Of a stretch of DNA of 9,567 nt, positions 1 through 6,296 are shown one piece after another (position 1 is the first letter of the stretch; every line of letters starts with the position of its first letter). Source of the DNA: JADLHS01 sp964553795 (lineage in GTDB: Bacteria; Verrucomicrobiota; Verrucomicrobiia; Limisphaerales; JADLHS01); assembly GCA_964553795.1 (NCBI GenBank), contig CAZKMR010000135.1, forward strand, positions 1 through 9,567, in the 5' to 3' direction. The position numbers and the translations under genes were made by a program. The notes under the pieces were generated by a model. That model worked only from the letters and a program-made list of their open reading frames with translations. It did not search any database and was not told where the DNA came from.

Positions 1-834
1 GAAGTGCTGGTGCGGCATTTGCGTCCGCTGCTAAAGGGGAAGAAAGTTCGCGACGTGCAGATTCGGCGCGAGCGCGTAATTCGCCCCACGCCCGCGAAAC
101 GACTCATCCAAACTTTGCGCGGGGCAACCTTTGCCGAGGTTTCGCGCCGCGGCAAATTTCTGCTCTTTCAACTCCGCGCCTCCCGCCCGAAAACGCCTGT
201 GACACTCGTCGGGCATCTCGGCATGACCGGACGAATGTTTCTCCAACGCAAAACGCAACTCCTGCCCAAGCACGCCGCCGTCGTGCTGGATTTGGGGCGC
301 GACCTGTTCGTTTACGAAGACCAACGCTATTTCGGCCGCTTGGGTTTGGATGCCAGTTCCCTCGCGCGCATGGGACCAGAGCCATTGGATCGGGAATTCT
401 CCGTTGACCGCTTCGCCGCCGCCATCGCCGGTTCGAAGCGCGCCATCAAAGTGCGGTTACTCGATCAAGACCTCGTTGCGGGCGTCGGAAACATTTACGC
501 GAGCGAGGCATTGTATCGCGCCCGCATCAAACCCGATCGCGCCGCCGGCAGACTGAAGCCGACCCAGGTACGCGCGTTGCATCGCGCCATTCGCGCGGTG
601 CTGACCGAGGCCATTCGCTTCGGCAGCACGATTCCGCTGCACCATGGTTCGCGCGAGCAACGGAAGGATGGATTGTTCTATTACGGTCGCGCCGTTGATG
701 CGCCGGATTATTATGAGGAGCGTTTGCGCGTTTACGATCGTGCCGGTCAGCCGTGTCGCCGCTGTCAGACAAACATCAAGCGTATCGTGCAAGCGGCACG
801 CAGCACGTTCTACTGTCCCACATGCCAACGATGA
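1..834 (+). CDS. mutM: Formamidopyrimidine-DNA glycosylase, 5'-truncated by window edge
   Basis: Base-excision repair enzyme that removes oxidised purines such as 8-oxoguanine and cleaves the abasic site. The reading frame is open from base 1. The first residues (EVLVRHLRPLL) align with the part of Fpg just after the family N-terminus PELPEV, so the catalytic N-terminal Pro and the following Glu lie about 7 codons upstream, outside the window. The GTG at 4 is therefore not the true start. Visible hallmarks are RRGKFLLFQL with the conserved lysine (codon 154-156), HLGMTGRM, the helix-two-turn-helix motif DLVAGVGNIYASEALY, and a C-terminal zinc finger of CX2C-X16-CX2C form (Cys codons 754, 763, 814 and 823) containing the conserved RSTFYC arginine. 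The length fits a full Fpg once the missing N-terminus is added. The zinc finger and the VGNIYASE motif favour Fpg over Nei. The next gene starts about 190 bp downstream and is probably a separate transcription unit. Confidence 0.96.
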   Translation, partial: EVLVRHLRPLLKGKKVRDVQIRRERVIRPTPAKRLIQTLRGATFAEVSRRGKFLLFQLRASRPKTPVTLVGHLGMTGRMFLQRKTQLLPKHAAVVLDLGRDLFVYEDQRYFGRLGLDASSLARMGPEPLDREFSVDRFAAAIAGSKRAIKVRLLDQDLVAGVGNIYASEALYRARIKPDRAAGRLKPTQVRALHRAIRAVLTEAIRFGSTIPLHHGSREQRKDGLFYYGRAVDAPDYYEERLRVYDRAGQPCRRCQTNIKRIVQAARSTFYCPTCQR

Positions 835-940
835 ATCCGGCATTTTAATGTAGAAAGTTAGCACTTGAATTTGCGCGATGATTTGTCAAAGTCACCGCGT
901 CTGATCGATAGCTTGTCGCTGCCACGACATGGTAAATCTT

Positions 941-952
941 CAAGTGAACTTG
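941..952. repeat. Short inverted repeat in the leader of the RRM gene
   Basis: CAAGT and ACTTG arms of 5 bp separated by GA, about 75 bp before the RRM gene start. The 193-bp gap between mutM and this gene (835-1027) contains no gene or clear promoter that I can support. The arms could be a dimeric regulator site, but a match this short is also expected by chance. Confidence 0.2.
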
Positions 953-1027
953 GTTCAGTGATGATTTGAAACCCGGCGGTCGGGAACAGTGTGGAGTAGC
1001 AGAGTTGGTCTCGGACAGTAACATCAC

Positions 1028-1378
1028 ATGAGCACAAAGTTGTTTGTCGGAAATCTTTCCTTCAAAACCACTGAAAACGATCTTCAGGACGCGTTCGCCG
1101 CGCACGGCACCGTCGTGGAGACGAACATCATGATGGATCGCATGACGGGGCGCCCCCGCGGCTTCGCGTTCGTCACGATGGGCAGCCCGGAAGAAGCACA
1201 AAAAGCGATTGACGCGCTTCACGGCAAAGATTTCGACGGTCGCGCCCTGACCGTCAATGTCGCCCGTCCGCGCGAAGATCGTCCGCCCGGCGGTGGCGGC
1301 GGTGGTGGCGGTCGCGGTCCGCGGCGTGAATACGGCGGCGGCGGCGGTGATCGCGGCGACCGCGGTGGTCGCTACTAA
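1028..1378 (+). CDS. RRM-domain, glycine-rich RNA-binding protein
   Basis: A 116-residue single-RRM protein of the type found in cyanobacteria, Verrucomicrobia and other bacteria. It probably binds single-stranded RNA in the cytoplasm; in cyanobacteria relatives are cold-responsive. RNP2 (LFVGNL) is at residues 5-10 and RNP1 (RGFAFVTM) at 44-51, with the aromatic residues in place for base stacking. Residues 86-116 form a tail of Gly runs with RG and RGG units (GGGRGPRR, GDRGDRGGRY), encoded by repetitive GGC/GGT/CGC codons. The ATG at 1028 sits 4 residues before the first RRM strand, so the start is well fixed, although no good Shine-Dalgarno precedes it. A strong terminator begins 22 bp after the stop, so this is probably a single-gene unit. 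The long overlapping frames on both strands here are shadows caused by the GC-rich repetitive tail. Confidence 0.95.
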   Translation: MSTKLFVGNLSFKTTENDLQDAFAAHGTVVETNIMMDRMTGRPRGFAFVTMGSPEEAQKAIDALHGKDFDGRALTVNVARPREDRPPGGGGGGGGRGPRREYGGGGGDRGDRGGRY

Positions 1379-1400
1379 GATAGTTTCAAATTTTACACGA

Positions 1401-1434
1401 CGGGGTTCGGCTACGGCCGAGCCCCGTTTTGCTT
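1401..1434 (+). terminator. Rho-independent terminator after the RRM gene
   Basis: An 11-bp GC-rich stem (1401-1411 with 1416-1426, one G-U pair) is closed by the loop TACG on a C-G pair, which is the very stable UNCG-type tetraloop. It is followed directly by TTTTGCTTT. It lies 22 bp after the RRM stop codon and so ends that transcript. Confidence 0.9.
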
Positions 1435-1449
1435 TCATTCTTAATCTCA

Positions 1450-1494
1450 CTCTTAATTTGGTGGTCCTTGATGGAACAGGATTAAGCTTAAGAG
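1450..1494 (+). repeat. Possible stem-loop / palindromic region before the 1559 gene
   Basis: CTCTTAA (1450-1456) can pair with TTAAGAG (1488-1494). Alternatively CTTAAT (1452-1457) can pair with ATTAAG (1481-1486). A perfect 10-bp palindrome, TTAAGCTTAA, occupies 1482-1491. The region is AT-rich compared with its surroundings and lies in the leader of the deoxyribosyltransferase-like gene, so it could be a promoter/operator area. I see no convincing -35/-10 pair. Confidence 0.25.
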
Positions 1495-1558
1495 AAAGAC
1501 GGGAACGCCTCGCGGCTCCGGGCTTGAATCATCATCTTCGCCTCCCTATCGTCCGCCC

Positions 1559-2416
1559 ATGTCGAAGGCCAAGCGCAAACAACAACTCCTGCAAGGCGCG
1601 CGCGTTTATCTGTCCGGGCCAATGGATTTCGTCGCGTCCCGCAAGACGGAGAAAAACTTCGGTTGGCGCAATCGTGTCGGACACTTTCTGCAGGAATTGG
1701 GCGTCACCGTTTTTGATCCGTGGTTCAAGCCGGACGTGCGCGGCCTGCACGAGTATGGCCGCGAAGACGTCAAGAGCGGTGAGTTGATTCGCAAACGCTG
1801 GACCTTTGCCGGCGGCGAAAAAGGCGCGCGCGAACGGGCCTGGTGCGCGGAGCAATTCTGGGAAACGCTGCACATTGATTTGCGCATGGTGGACACGAGC
1901 GATTTCACCATCTCATATTGTCCGACGAATATTTACAGCGTCGGCACGCCGCACGAGATCATTCTCGCCACGCTGCAACACAAACCCGTGCTGTTCGTCA
2001 GTCCGCCGGTGGAATTTCCCAGCCTGCACCAGTTGCGCGACCATTTGAAAAATGACGCCAAAGGCCGCGCGTTGCTGGAGCGATTGGAACTGGAAATCCC
2101 GATTAAAGAAAATCCGCGCGGCATTCCCAGCTTGTGGTACATGCCGCTGGTGAAAGGCGAGAATTTCTTCGACGGCTTCGGCTTCGCGAAGTATCGCAAG
2201 AAGCTGGGCTGGAAAACGGACATTGCGTTGGACGAACACGAGAAAAAATTTCCGCCCCAACGTCCGCTCTTGCCGTTTCTCGAAAAACTGAATCGCGAAC
2301 TGCCGTGCAAATGGGACAGCAAACTCAACAAGTTCATTCCTGACGACGATTGGCTGCTGTGGGATTTCAATCTCAAGAAAATCCGCGGCAAACACGTGGA
2401 ATCCATTCGGAAGTGA
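1559..2416 (+). CDS. Nucleoside 2-deoxyribosyltransferase-like protein with C-terminal extension
   Basis: A 285-residue soluble protein. The first ~150 residues carry the pattern of the nucleoside 2-deoxyribosyltransferase-like fold: strand 1 with YLSGPMD (17-23), a strand and Asp-rich turn DLRMVDTSDFTI (107-118), then GTPHEI (129-134) and HKPVLFVS (141-148). In the family the Glu of the G-T-x-x-E-I motif is the nucleophile that attacks the nucleoside sugar, and Glu133 here is in that position. Residues 24-100 form a longer Trp- and Arg-rich insert than in typical ~150-residue family members. About 135 further residues follow (151-285), including LWYMPLVKGENFFDGFGF and a Trp-rich end (DDDWLLWDFNL) that I cannot assign. 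The real substrate is unknown; it may be a nucleotide-pool or nucleotide-hydrolase enzyme rather than a transferase. The ATG at 1559 lacks a Shine-Dalgarno but is the only good start before strand 1. A separate gene follows 36-81 bp downstream. Confidence 0.75.
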   Translation: MSKAKRKQQLLQGARVYLSGPMDFVASRKTEKNFGWRNRVGHFLQELGVTVFDPWFKPDVRGLHEYGREDVKSGELIRKRWTFAGGEKGARERAWCAEQFWETLHIDLRMVDTSDFTISYCPTNIYSVGTPHEIILATLQHKPVLFVSPPVEFPSLHQLRDHLKNDAKGRALLERLELEIPIKENPRGIPSLWYMPLVKGENFFDGFGFAKYRKKLGWKTDIALDEHEKKFPPQRPLLPFLEKLNRELPCKWDSKLNKFIPDDDWLLWDFNLKKIRGKHVESIRK

Positions 2417-2497
2417 TTTCCGATTGAACCTCACGCAGACACATTTTCGTGTTTGTCGCGAGATTGCTTTCACCGCGCCGTCTTTTCATGCTGCCGC

Positions 2498-3727
2498 GTG
2501 CTCGATGCCGCCAAACTGAACGCTTACCTCAAAGCTGAACTTCCCGCCGCCCTGGAATTCCTGCGGCAAATGGTCGGCATCAACAGCTTCACGCTCAATC
2601 CCGTGGGCGTGAATCGGCTCGCGCGATTCACCGCCGAACATTTCGCTGCGCTCGGTTTCACTGCGGAATACGTGGACTCGACGAACCCGAAGTATGGCCA
2701 ACATCTCGTGCTGACGCGGCGCGGCTCCGGCGCTCAAAGTATCGCCATGATCTCGCATCTCGACACCGTGTTCCCGCCGGAAGAAGAAGCGCGAAATAGT
2801 TTCCATTGGTCCGTCGAGGGCGACCGCATTTTCGGCCCGGGCACGCACGACATCAAAGGCGGCACGATGATGATGTGGCTCGTGTTGAAAGCGCTCCAGG
2901 CGCACGCGCCCGAGGTGTTCGAGCGCATCACGTGGAAATTGTTTTGGAATTCATCGGAGGAGACTTTCTCACCAGACTTTGGCGTCGTGTGCGCGCAGCG
3001 GTTTGAAAAGAACACGCTGGCCGCACTGGTCTTCGAGGCGGAAGGACGGCTGGGCGAAGAATGTTTAATGGTGCTCGCGCGCAAAGGTCGCGCCACGTGG
3101 CGCGTCACCGTGACGGGTCGCGGCTCGCATGCCGGCGGCAAACATCGGCACGGCGCCAACGCCGCGGTGCAACTCGGTCAACTGCTCCCGCGCCTTGCCG
3201 CCATTACGGATTACTCGCGCGAACTCACTGTGAACGTCGGCACCATCAACGGCGGCACGGTGCTCAATCGGGTTCCGCACGAAGCGGTCGCCGAAGGAGA
3301 GCTGCGCGCGTTCGACGCCGCCACTTACAAAAGCGGCGTGGAAAAACTCCTGGCGCTGGCGGGACCGGGCGAGGTGACGAGTCCGGCGGATGGATTTCGT
3401 TGCGAGGTGAAAGTGGAAATTCTTACCGAGAGCCGCCCTTGGCCGCGCAACGCGGCGACAGATCGGTTGTGCGACCTTTGGGTGAAAGCGGGCCAAGAAC
3501 TGCATTTACCCGTCGGCGGACACGAACGCGGCGGCTTGAGCGACGGCAATCAAATCTGGGACATCGTTCCCACACTCGACGGCCTCGGCCCGTGGGGCGA
3601 TGGCGATCATTGTTCCGAACGCAGCGCCGATGGCTCGAAACTGCCGGAGTATGTGGCGATCAGCGGGATTGTCCCAAAAGCAGCCATCAATGTGCTGGCC
3701 ATAGCCAAACTGGCTGAGGCGAACTGA
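2498..3727 (+). CDS. M20 family metallopeptidase, glutamate carboxypeptidase (CPG2)-like
   Basis: A di-zinc amidohydrolase/carboxypeptidase of the M20A (carboxypeptidase G2/ArgE/DapE) group. Numbered from the GTG start (409 residues), the metal and catalytic set is complete: His87 and Asp89 in SHLDTV, bridging Asp118 in GPGTHDIKGG, general base Glu154 and ligand Glu155 in NSSEETFSPDFG, Glu180 in VFEAEGR, and C-terminal His371 in GDGDHCSE. The dimerisation/lid domain begins near TWRVTVTGRGSHAGG with conserved His211, and continues through INGGTVLNRVPHEA, close to the CPG2 pattern. The likely reaction is removal of a C-terminal amino acid, perhaps glutamate, from a peptide or N-acyl substrate; the exact substrate is unknown. 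No signal peptide is evident with this start, so it is probably cytoplasmic. The start is uncertain: the frame is open upstream to a TTG at 2453 (adding MSRDCFHRAV...), but GTG 2498 gives a family-like N-terminus. Neither has a clear Shine-Dalgarno. Confidence 0.9.
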   Translation: MLDAAKLNAYLKAELPAALEFLRQMVGINSFTLNPVGVNRLARFTAEHFAALGFTAEYVDSTNPKYGQHLVLTRRGSGAQSIAMISHLDTVFPPEEEARNSFHWSVEGDRIFGPGTHDIKGGTMMMWLVLKALQAHAPEVFERITWKLFWNSSEETFSPDFGVVCAQRFEKNTLAALVFEAEGRLGEECLMVLARKGRATWRVTVTGRGSHAGGKHRHGANAAVQLGQLLPRLAAITDYSRELTVNVGTINGGTVLNRVPHEAVAEGELRAFDAATYKSGVEKLLALAGPGEVTSPADGFRCEVKVEILTESRPWPRNAATDRLCDLWVKAGQELHLPVGGHERGGLSDGNQIWDIVPTLDGLGPWGDGDHCSERSADGSKLPEYVAISGIVPKAAINVLAIAKLAEAN

Positions 3728-3783
3728 TTACGTCCAGCACGGGCTTGGGGCTGGCACGAACTTCGCTAAGAATGCCGGTGGGT

Positions 3784-5469
3784 ATGAAACCAAACCGGCT
3801 TTTGCGGCGAGTGAACCAAGCGACCGCGCTTGTGCTGAGCGTCGCAATCCTTTTTGCCAGCCCCAGCCAAAGCCGCGCCCAATCTGAAGACCCGCCGCCG
3901 GTTTACACGTCGCACAATTATTGGGGCATTGACGGCTGGCTGGTCGAACGCTACCTGCCACCGACGCAACTGCAATTCGCATACTCCAACAAGATTGCGC
4001 GGCTATCCTGGCCGCTGACCTTGTCCAACGCGATATTGCAAACCACTACCGACGTGGGCGCGAACGCCAGTTGGCAGACGGTGACATACACGCCGGTTGC
4101 CCTCGAGGAAGACGGCGCTTGGCGAGTGACGATGCCCGCCTCCGGAGCCCGACAGTTCTTCCGGCTGAGCGGCACCGGAGCGTTGACGATTCCAGTGTTC
4201 GCCTTCGCCGCATTTGCGAATGGGCAGATGGAACTCGTATGGAATTCCCCACAGATATTCCGTGGCCGGGTTCATGCCAACGGCCCGATTTGTCCCGGCC
4301 CGCCCTCATCCTCTTTTTCGACCTTTCTAAAAACCGTCAGCACCGCTTCGTCCATCGTGTATTCCAATTTGGGTGGATACCCAACCAACCTCATGACCGG
4401 GCCAGTGAATTACTACGGCTCGCCGCAATCCCGCACGAACACTCCGCGCCTCACGCTCACGGACGTGAAGCAGAATGATAATTATCGTGAGATTGTAGAA
4501 ATGCCTCCGCCCGGTGAACCGACGACCAACGGCATCGGCGCGCATCGTTACTTCAACAAAGCTAGCTTCGTGCTCTTGGTGAGCAATGCCACTGTGTCGC
4601 TGACGGTGAAAGATCAAGGCGCGCAAACTGGCCTTACCACGAATCTTGTTTACGATTCCAGCGCGCCAACATTGGTCCAGCAAACCAATCTTGGCAGGGC
4701 TTTTCCTTTTCTCGCGTTAACAAATACCTTCACGGATTATCGCGAATCGAAGCGCGTCAAAGTCACCCAAATTAACGTGGGAATGCTCAAGAATTGGTTG
4801 CTCACGAACAGCATGGTTTTGGCCCGCTACCCGACCTCTGATTCGCCCCCGTATCCGAACATCATGTATGTCGGCGATTTTCGCACGGTCAGCACCAATC
4901 TTTACGCCGTGCGCCTGACGAACGGGGTGGTGATTCCCACCAACGGCCCATCCGCCGCGCTGGCCACTGGCTTCACCTTGGCCACACCCAACCCGCTCTA
5001 CGTCTGGGGACATTACAATTGTCCGAATGCAGCCCATCTAGGAGTGACAAATACGACGGAGACTTTTCCGGCTTCGCTGGTTTGTGATGCCATCACGATT
5101 CTTTCGCCGGACTGGCGGGACAACGACAGTTCCAACCTGAGCCACTCTTCTCGAAATGCTGCCGACACTACCATCAACGCCGCCTTCATCGCGGGCGCAG
5201 TTTACACGACCGGCACGGCCTCTGGTCAGTGGAGCGGCGGTTGGCACAATCTCCCGCGCTTGATCGAAGACTGGAGCGGTCGCACACTGACCATCAATGG
5301 TTCGTTTGTAAATCTCTACCCCAGCGCCCGAGCAACGAATCAGTTCCAGAATCCGGGTGTGTATTACAACGCTCCCAACCGGAACTTCAACTTCGACCAG
5401 AACTTCAACTCGCTCGCAAAACTGCCCCCCGGGACGCCCACGGTGACGGGCGTGGCGCCGCTGGAATAA
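3784..5469 (+). CDS. Large secreted protein, Verrucomicrobia-type, pilus/surface-associated-like C-terminal half
   Basis: A 561-residue exported protein of unknown function. From the ATG at 3784 it has a Sec signal peptide: n-region KPNRLLRR, hydrophobic core about 13-25, and probable cleavage after SRA at residue 32. Residues ~74-129 form a small beta domain running from LSWPLTLSNAILQTTTD to RQFFRLSG, a pattern I associate with many secreted Verrucomicrobia and Planctomycetes proteins. The segment FRGRVHANGPI (~159-169) recalls the 'x-G-x-V-H-S-N-G' start of beta-helical domains in PilX-like pilus-associated proteins. The rest holds ATPNPLYVWGHYN (400-412), a stretch with DAITILSPDW (~435-444), AAFIAGAVYTTG (466-477), LPRLIEDWSGRTLTINGSF (490-508) and PPGTPTV near the end. 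I recall these blocks together in large hypothetical proteins of the PVC group. There is no C-terminal anchor or sorting signal. An in-frame ATG at 3772 and a TTG at 3745 are alternative starts. The 56-bp gap from the peptidase stop allows co-transcription. Confidence 0.75.
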   Translation: MKPNRLLRRVNQATALVLSVAILFASPSQSRAQSEDPPPVYTSHNYWGIDGWLVERYLPPTQLQFAYSNKIARLSWPLTLSNAILQTTTDVGANASWQTVTYTPVALEEDGAWRVTMPASGARQFFRLSGTGALTIPVFAFAAFANGQMELVWNSPQIFRGRVHANGPICPGPPSSSFSTFLKTVSTASSIVYSNLGGYPTNLMTGPVNYYGSPQSRTNTPRLTLTDVKQNDNYREIVEMPPPGEPTTNGIGAHRYFNKASFVLLVSNATVSLTVKDQGAQTGLTTNLVYDSSAPTLVQQTNLGRAFPFLALTNTFTDYRESKRVKVTQINVGMLKNWLLTNSMVLARYPTSDSPPYPNIMYVGDFRTVSTNLYAVRLTNGVVIPTNGPSAALATGFTLATPNPLYVWGHYNCPNAAHLGVTNTTETFPASLVCDAITILSPDWRDNDSSNLSHSSRNAADTTINAAFIAGAVYTTGTASGQWSGGWHNLPRLIEDWSGRTLTINGSFVNLYPSARATNQFQNPGVYYNAPNRNFNFDQNFNSLAKLPPGTPTVTGVAPLE

Positions 5470-5510
5470 CGGTCGCGTTCATGGGCATTGTCCCACGGAA
5501 TTGAGACGCG

Positions 5511-5533
5511 GCGCGGGTTGTTCCCGCCCGCGC
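5511..5533 (+). repeat. GC-rich stem-loop after the secreted protein gene
   Basis: GCGCGGG (5511-5517) pairs perfectly with CCCGCGC (5527-5533) around a 9-base loop, 41 bp after the stop at 5469. No T-run follows, so it is not a classical intrinsic terminator. It may end the transcript weakly or protect the 3' end. The rest of the gap 5470-5597 holds no gene that I can support. Confidence 0.4.
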
Positions 5534-5597
5534 TGAGGCAGTTAGCCATGGCACGAACACTGCATGAGTGAGAACTCAAGGAGATTGCAGCCGTCGT

Positions 5598-5873
5598 ATG
5601 AAGTTCAAAATCGAAGTCGGAGAAGTCGAGAAACATCAGGTCGAATTCAATCACAACCAGCTCATGGGTTGTTTGCTGATCAAGGTGGACCAGAAACCCG
5701 TGGTGCGCGTGACCCGCTTGCTCAACGAGCCCGTGCAGGAAGCCTTCCATTTTGTGGTGGGCCAGATGGAAAAGACCGAGGTGCGCATCGAAAAACTGCG
5801 GAAACAACTCTTCGGCACGCGGAACAGCGTTTATGTCGGCAAGCGGCTGGTGCGCGTCTTCGAAGGAGTCTAA
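5598..5873 (+). CDS. Small conserved-looking hypothetical protein (91 aa)
   Basis: A 91-residue protein with no recognised domain. Predicted features by eye are beta-strands at about 2-9 (KFKIEVGE), 24-39 (GCLLIKV and PVVRVTR), 48-55 and 76-88 (NSVYVGKRLVRVF), with a charged helix near 56-71 (QMEKTEVRIEKLRKQL). It has no signal peptide or membrane segment, and it is basic near the C-terminus. The balanced composition and strand-helix-strand layout suggest a real folded cytoplasmic protein rather than a chance frame. The ATG at 5598 is preceded by AAGGAG at 5578-5583, but with 14 bases between it is farther away than usual. An in-frame GTG at 5568 would add 10 residues and would place that motif inside the gene. 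The next small gene begins about 115 bp after the stop. Confidence 0.7.
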   Translation: MKFKIEVGEVEKHQVEFNHNQLMGCLLIKVDQKPVVRVTRLLNEPVQEAFHFVVGQMEKTEVRIEKLRKQLFGTRNSVYVGKRLVRVFEGV

Positions 5874-5987
5874 CCAGAGAAACCACGCTTATCGGCAGAT
5901 TCGGGACGGGGCTTGAGCGGAAAAAGTGGATTTATTTCCGGCGCACGACTGGCGGAGGCCGCCTTTCTGCGCCAATTTTGGTCTGTA

Positions 5988-6290
5988 ATGAAGGAGCGTG
6001 GCTTGACCCGTCAAACCTCCGCATGGGCGGCGGCCGCGCCGATTTCTGTCTGGGCACGGCTGACCCGTTGGTTTCAAGACTGGTTTGAAATTCCCTACGG
6101 TTACGAAGACGCCAGCGGTTTTCACTACGGCAAAGAACCGATTCCCCCGCAGTTTCAAACCCCGAATCCGGAAACGACCCACGTGTTCCGGGACCGCGCC
6201 GGTGACGCGATGAAATATCCGGTGCCCGTGCCGACCACTTCTGAACCGCAGTCCGTCGAACCCGAACCGGTGTCCCAACCGGTAAAATAA
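5988..6290 (+). CDS. Small hypothetical protein with aromatic motif and Pro-rich tail (100 aa)
   Basis: An unrecognised 100-residue protein. The N-terminal third has an Ala- and Trp-rich amphipathic stretch (SAWAAAAPISVWARLTRWF) that leads into WFEIPYGYEDASGFHYG (32-48), which is rich in aromatic and acidic residues. The C-terminal ~50 residues are Pro/Glu-rich and probably disordered (VPVPTTSEPQSVEPEPVSQP). No signal peptide or clear membrane helix is seen, though the first stretch could lie on a membrane. The start is uncertain: the frame stays open to a TTG at 5913, which would add 25 residues beginning SGKSGFISG. The ATG at 5988 was chosen as the first standard codon. The gene converges on the uracil-DNA glycosylase gene with only 6 bp between stop codons, and there is no visible terminator between them. 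The defined WFEIPYGYED block makes a real gene likely, but I cannot name a function. Confidence 0.6.
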   Translation: MKERGLTRQTSAWAAAAPISVWARLTRWFQDWFEIPYGYEDASGFHYGKEPIPPQFQTPNPETTHVFRDRAGDAMKYPVPVPTTSEPQSVEPEPVSQPVK

Positions 6291-6296
6291 TCCGCC

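Noticed and set aside
4..6. GTG as the start of the Fpg gene
   Set aside because: The frame is open to the window edge and the family needs PELPEV-type residues upstream, including the catalytic proline; the gene is simply cut by the edge.
845..1450. 201-codon minus-strand frame over the RRM gene
   Set aside because: It is antisense to a clear RRM gene and its terminator, with Ala/Thr-rich low-complexity translation arising from the Gly-rich repeats.
1257..1787. 176-codon plus-strand frame spanning the RRM tail and the 1559 gene
   Set aside because: It runs through a strong terminator and out of frame with two well-supported genes; its product is low complexity at the start and unrecognisable.
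2430..2460. Weak hairpin around AGACAC/GTGTTT between the 1559 gene and the peptidase
   Set aside because: Only 6-8 bp with G-U pairs and no T-run; not convincing as a terminator.
1913..2473. 186-codon minus-strand frame
   Set aside because: It is antisense to the deoxyribosyltransferase-like gene, with no domain signal; it is a typical GC-rich shadow.
3061..3717. 218-codon plus-strand frame
   Set aside because: An Arg-rich out-of-frame translation inside the M20 peptidase gene, whose catalytic residues are all intact in the other frame.
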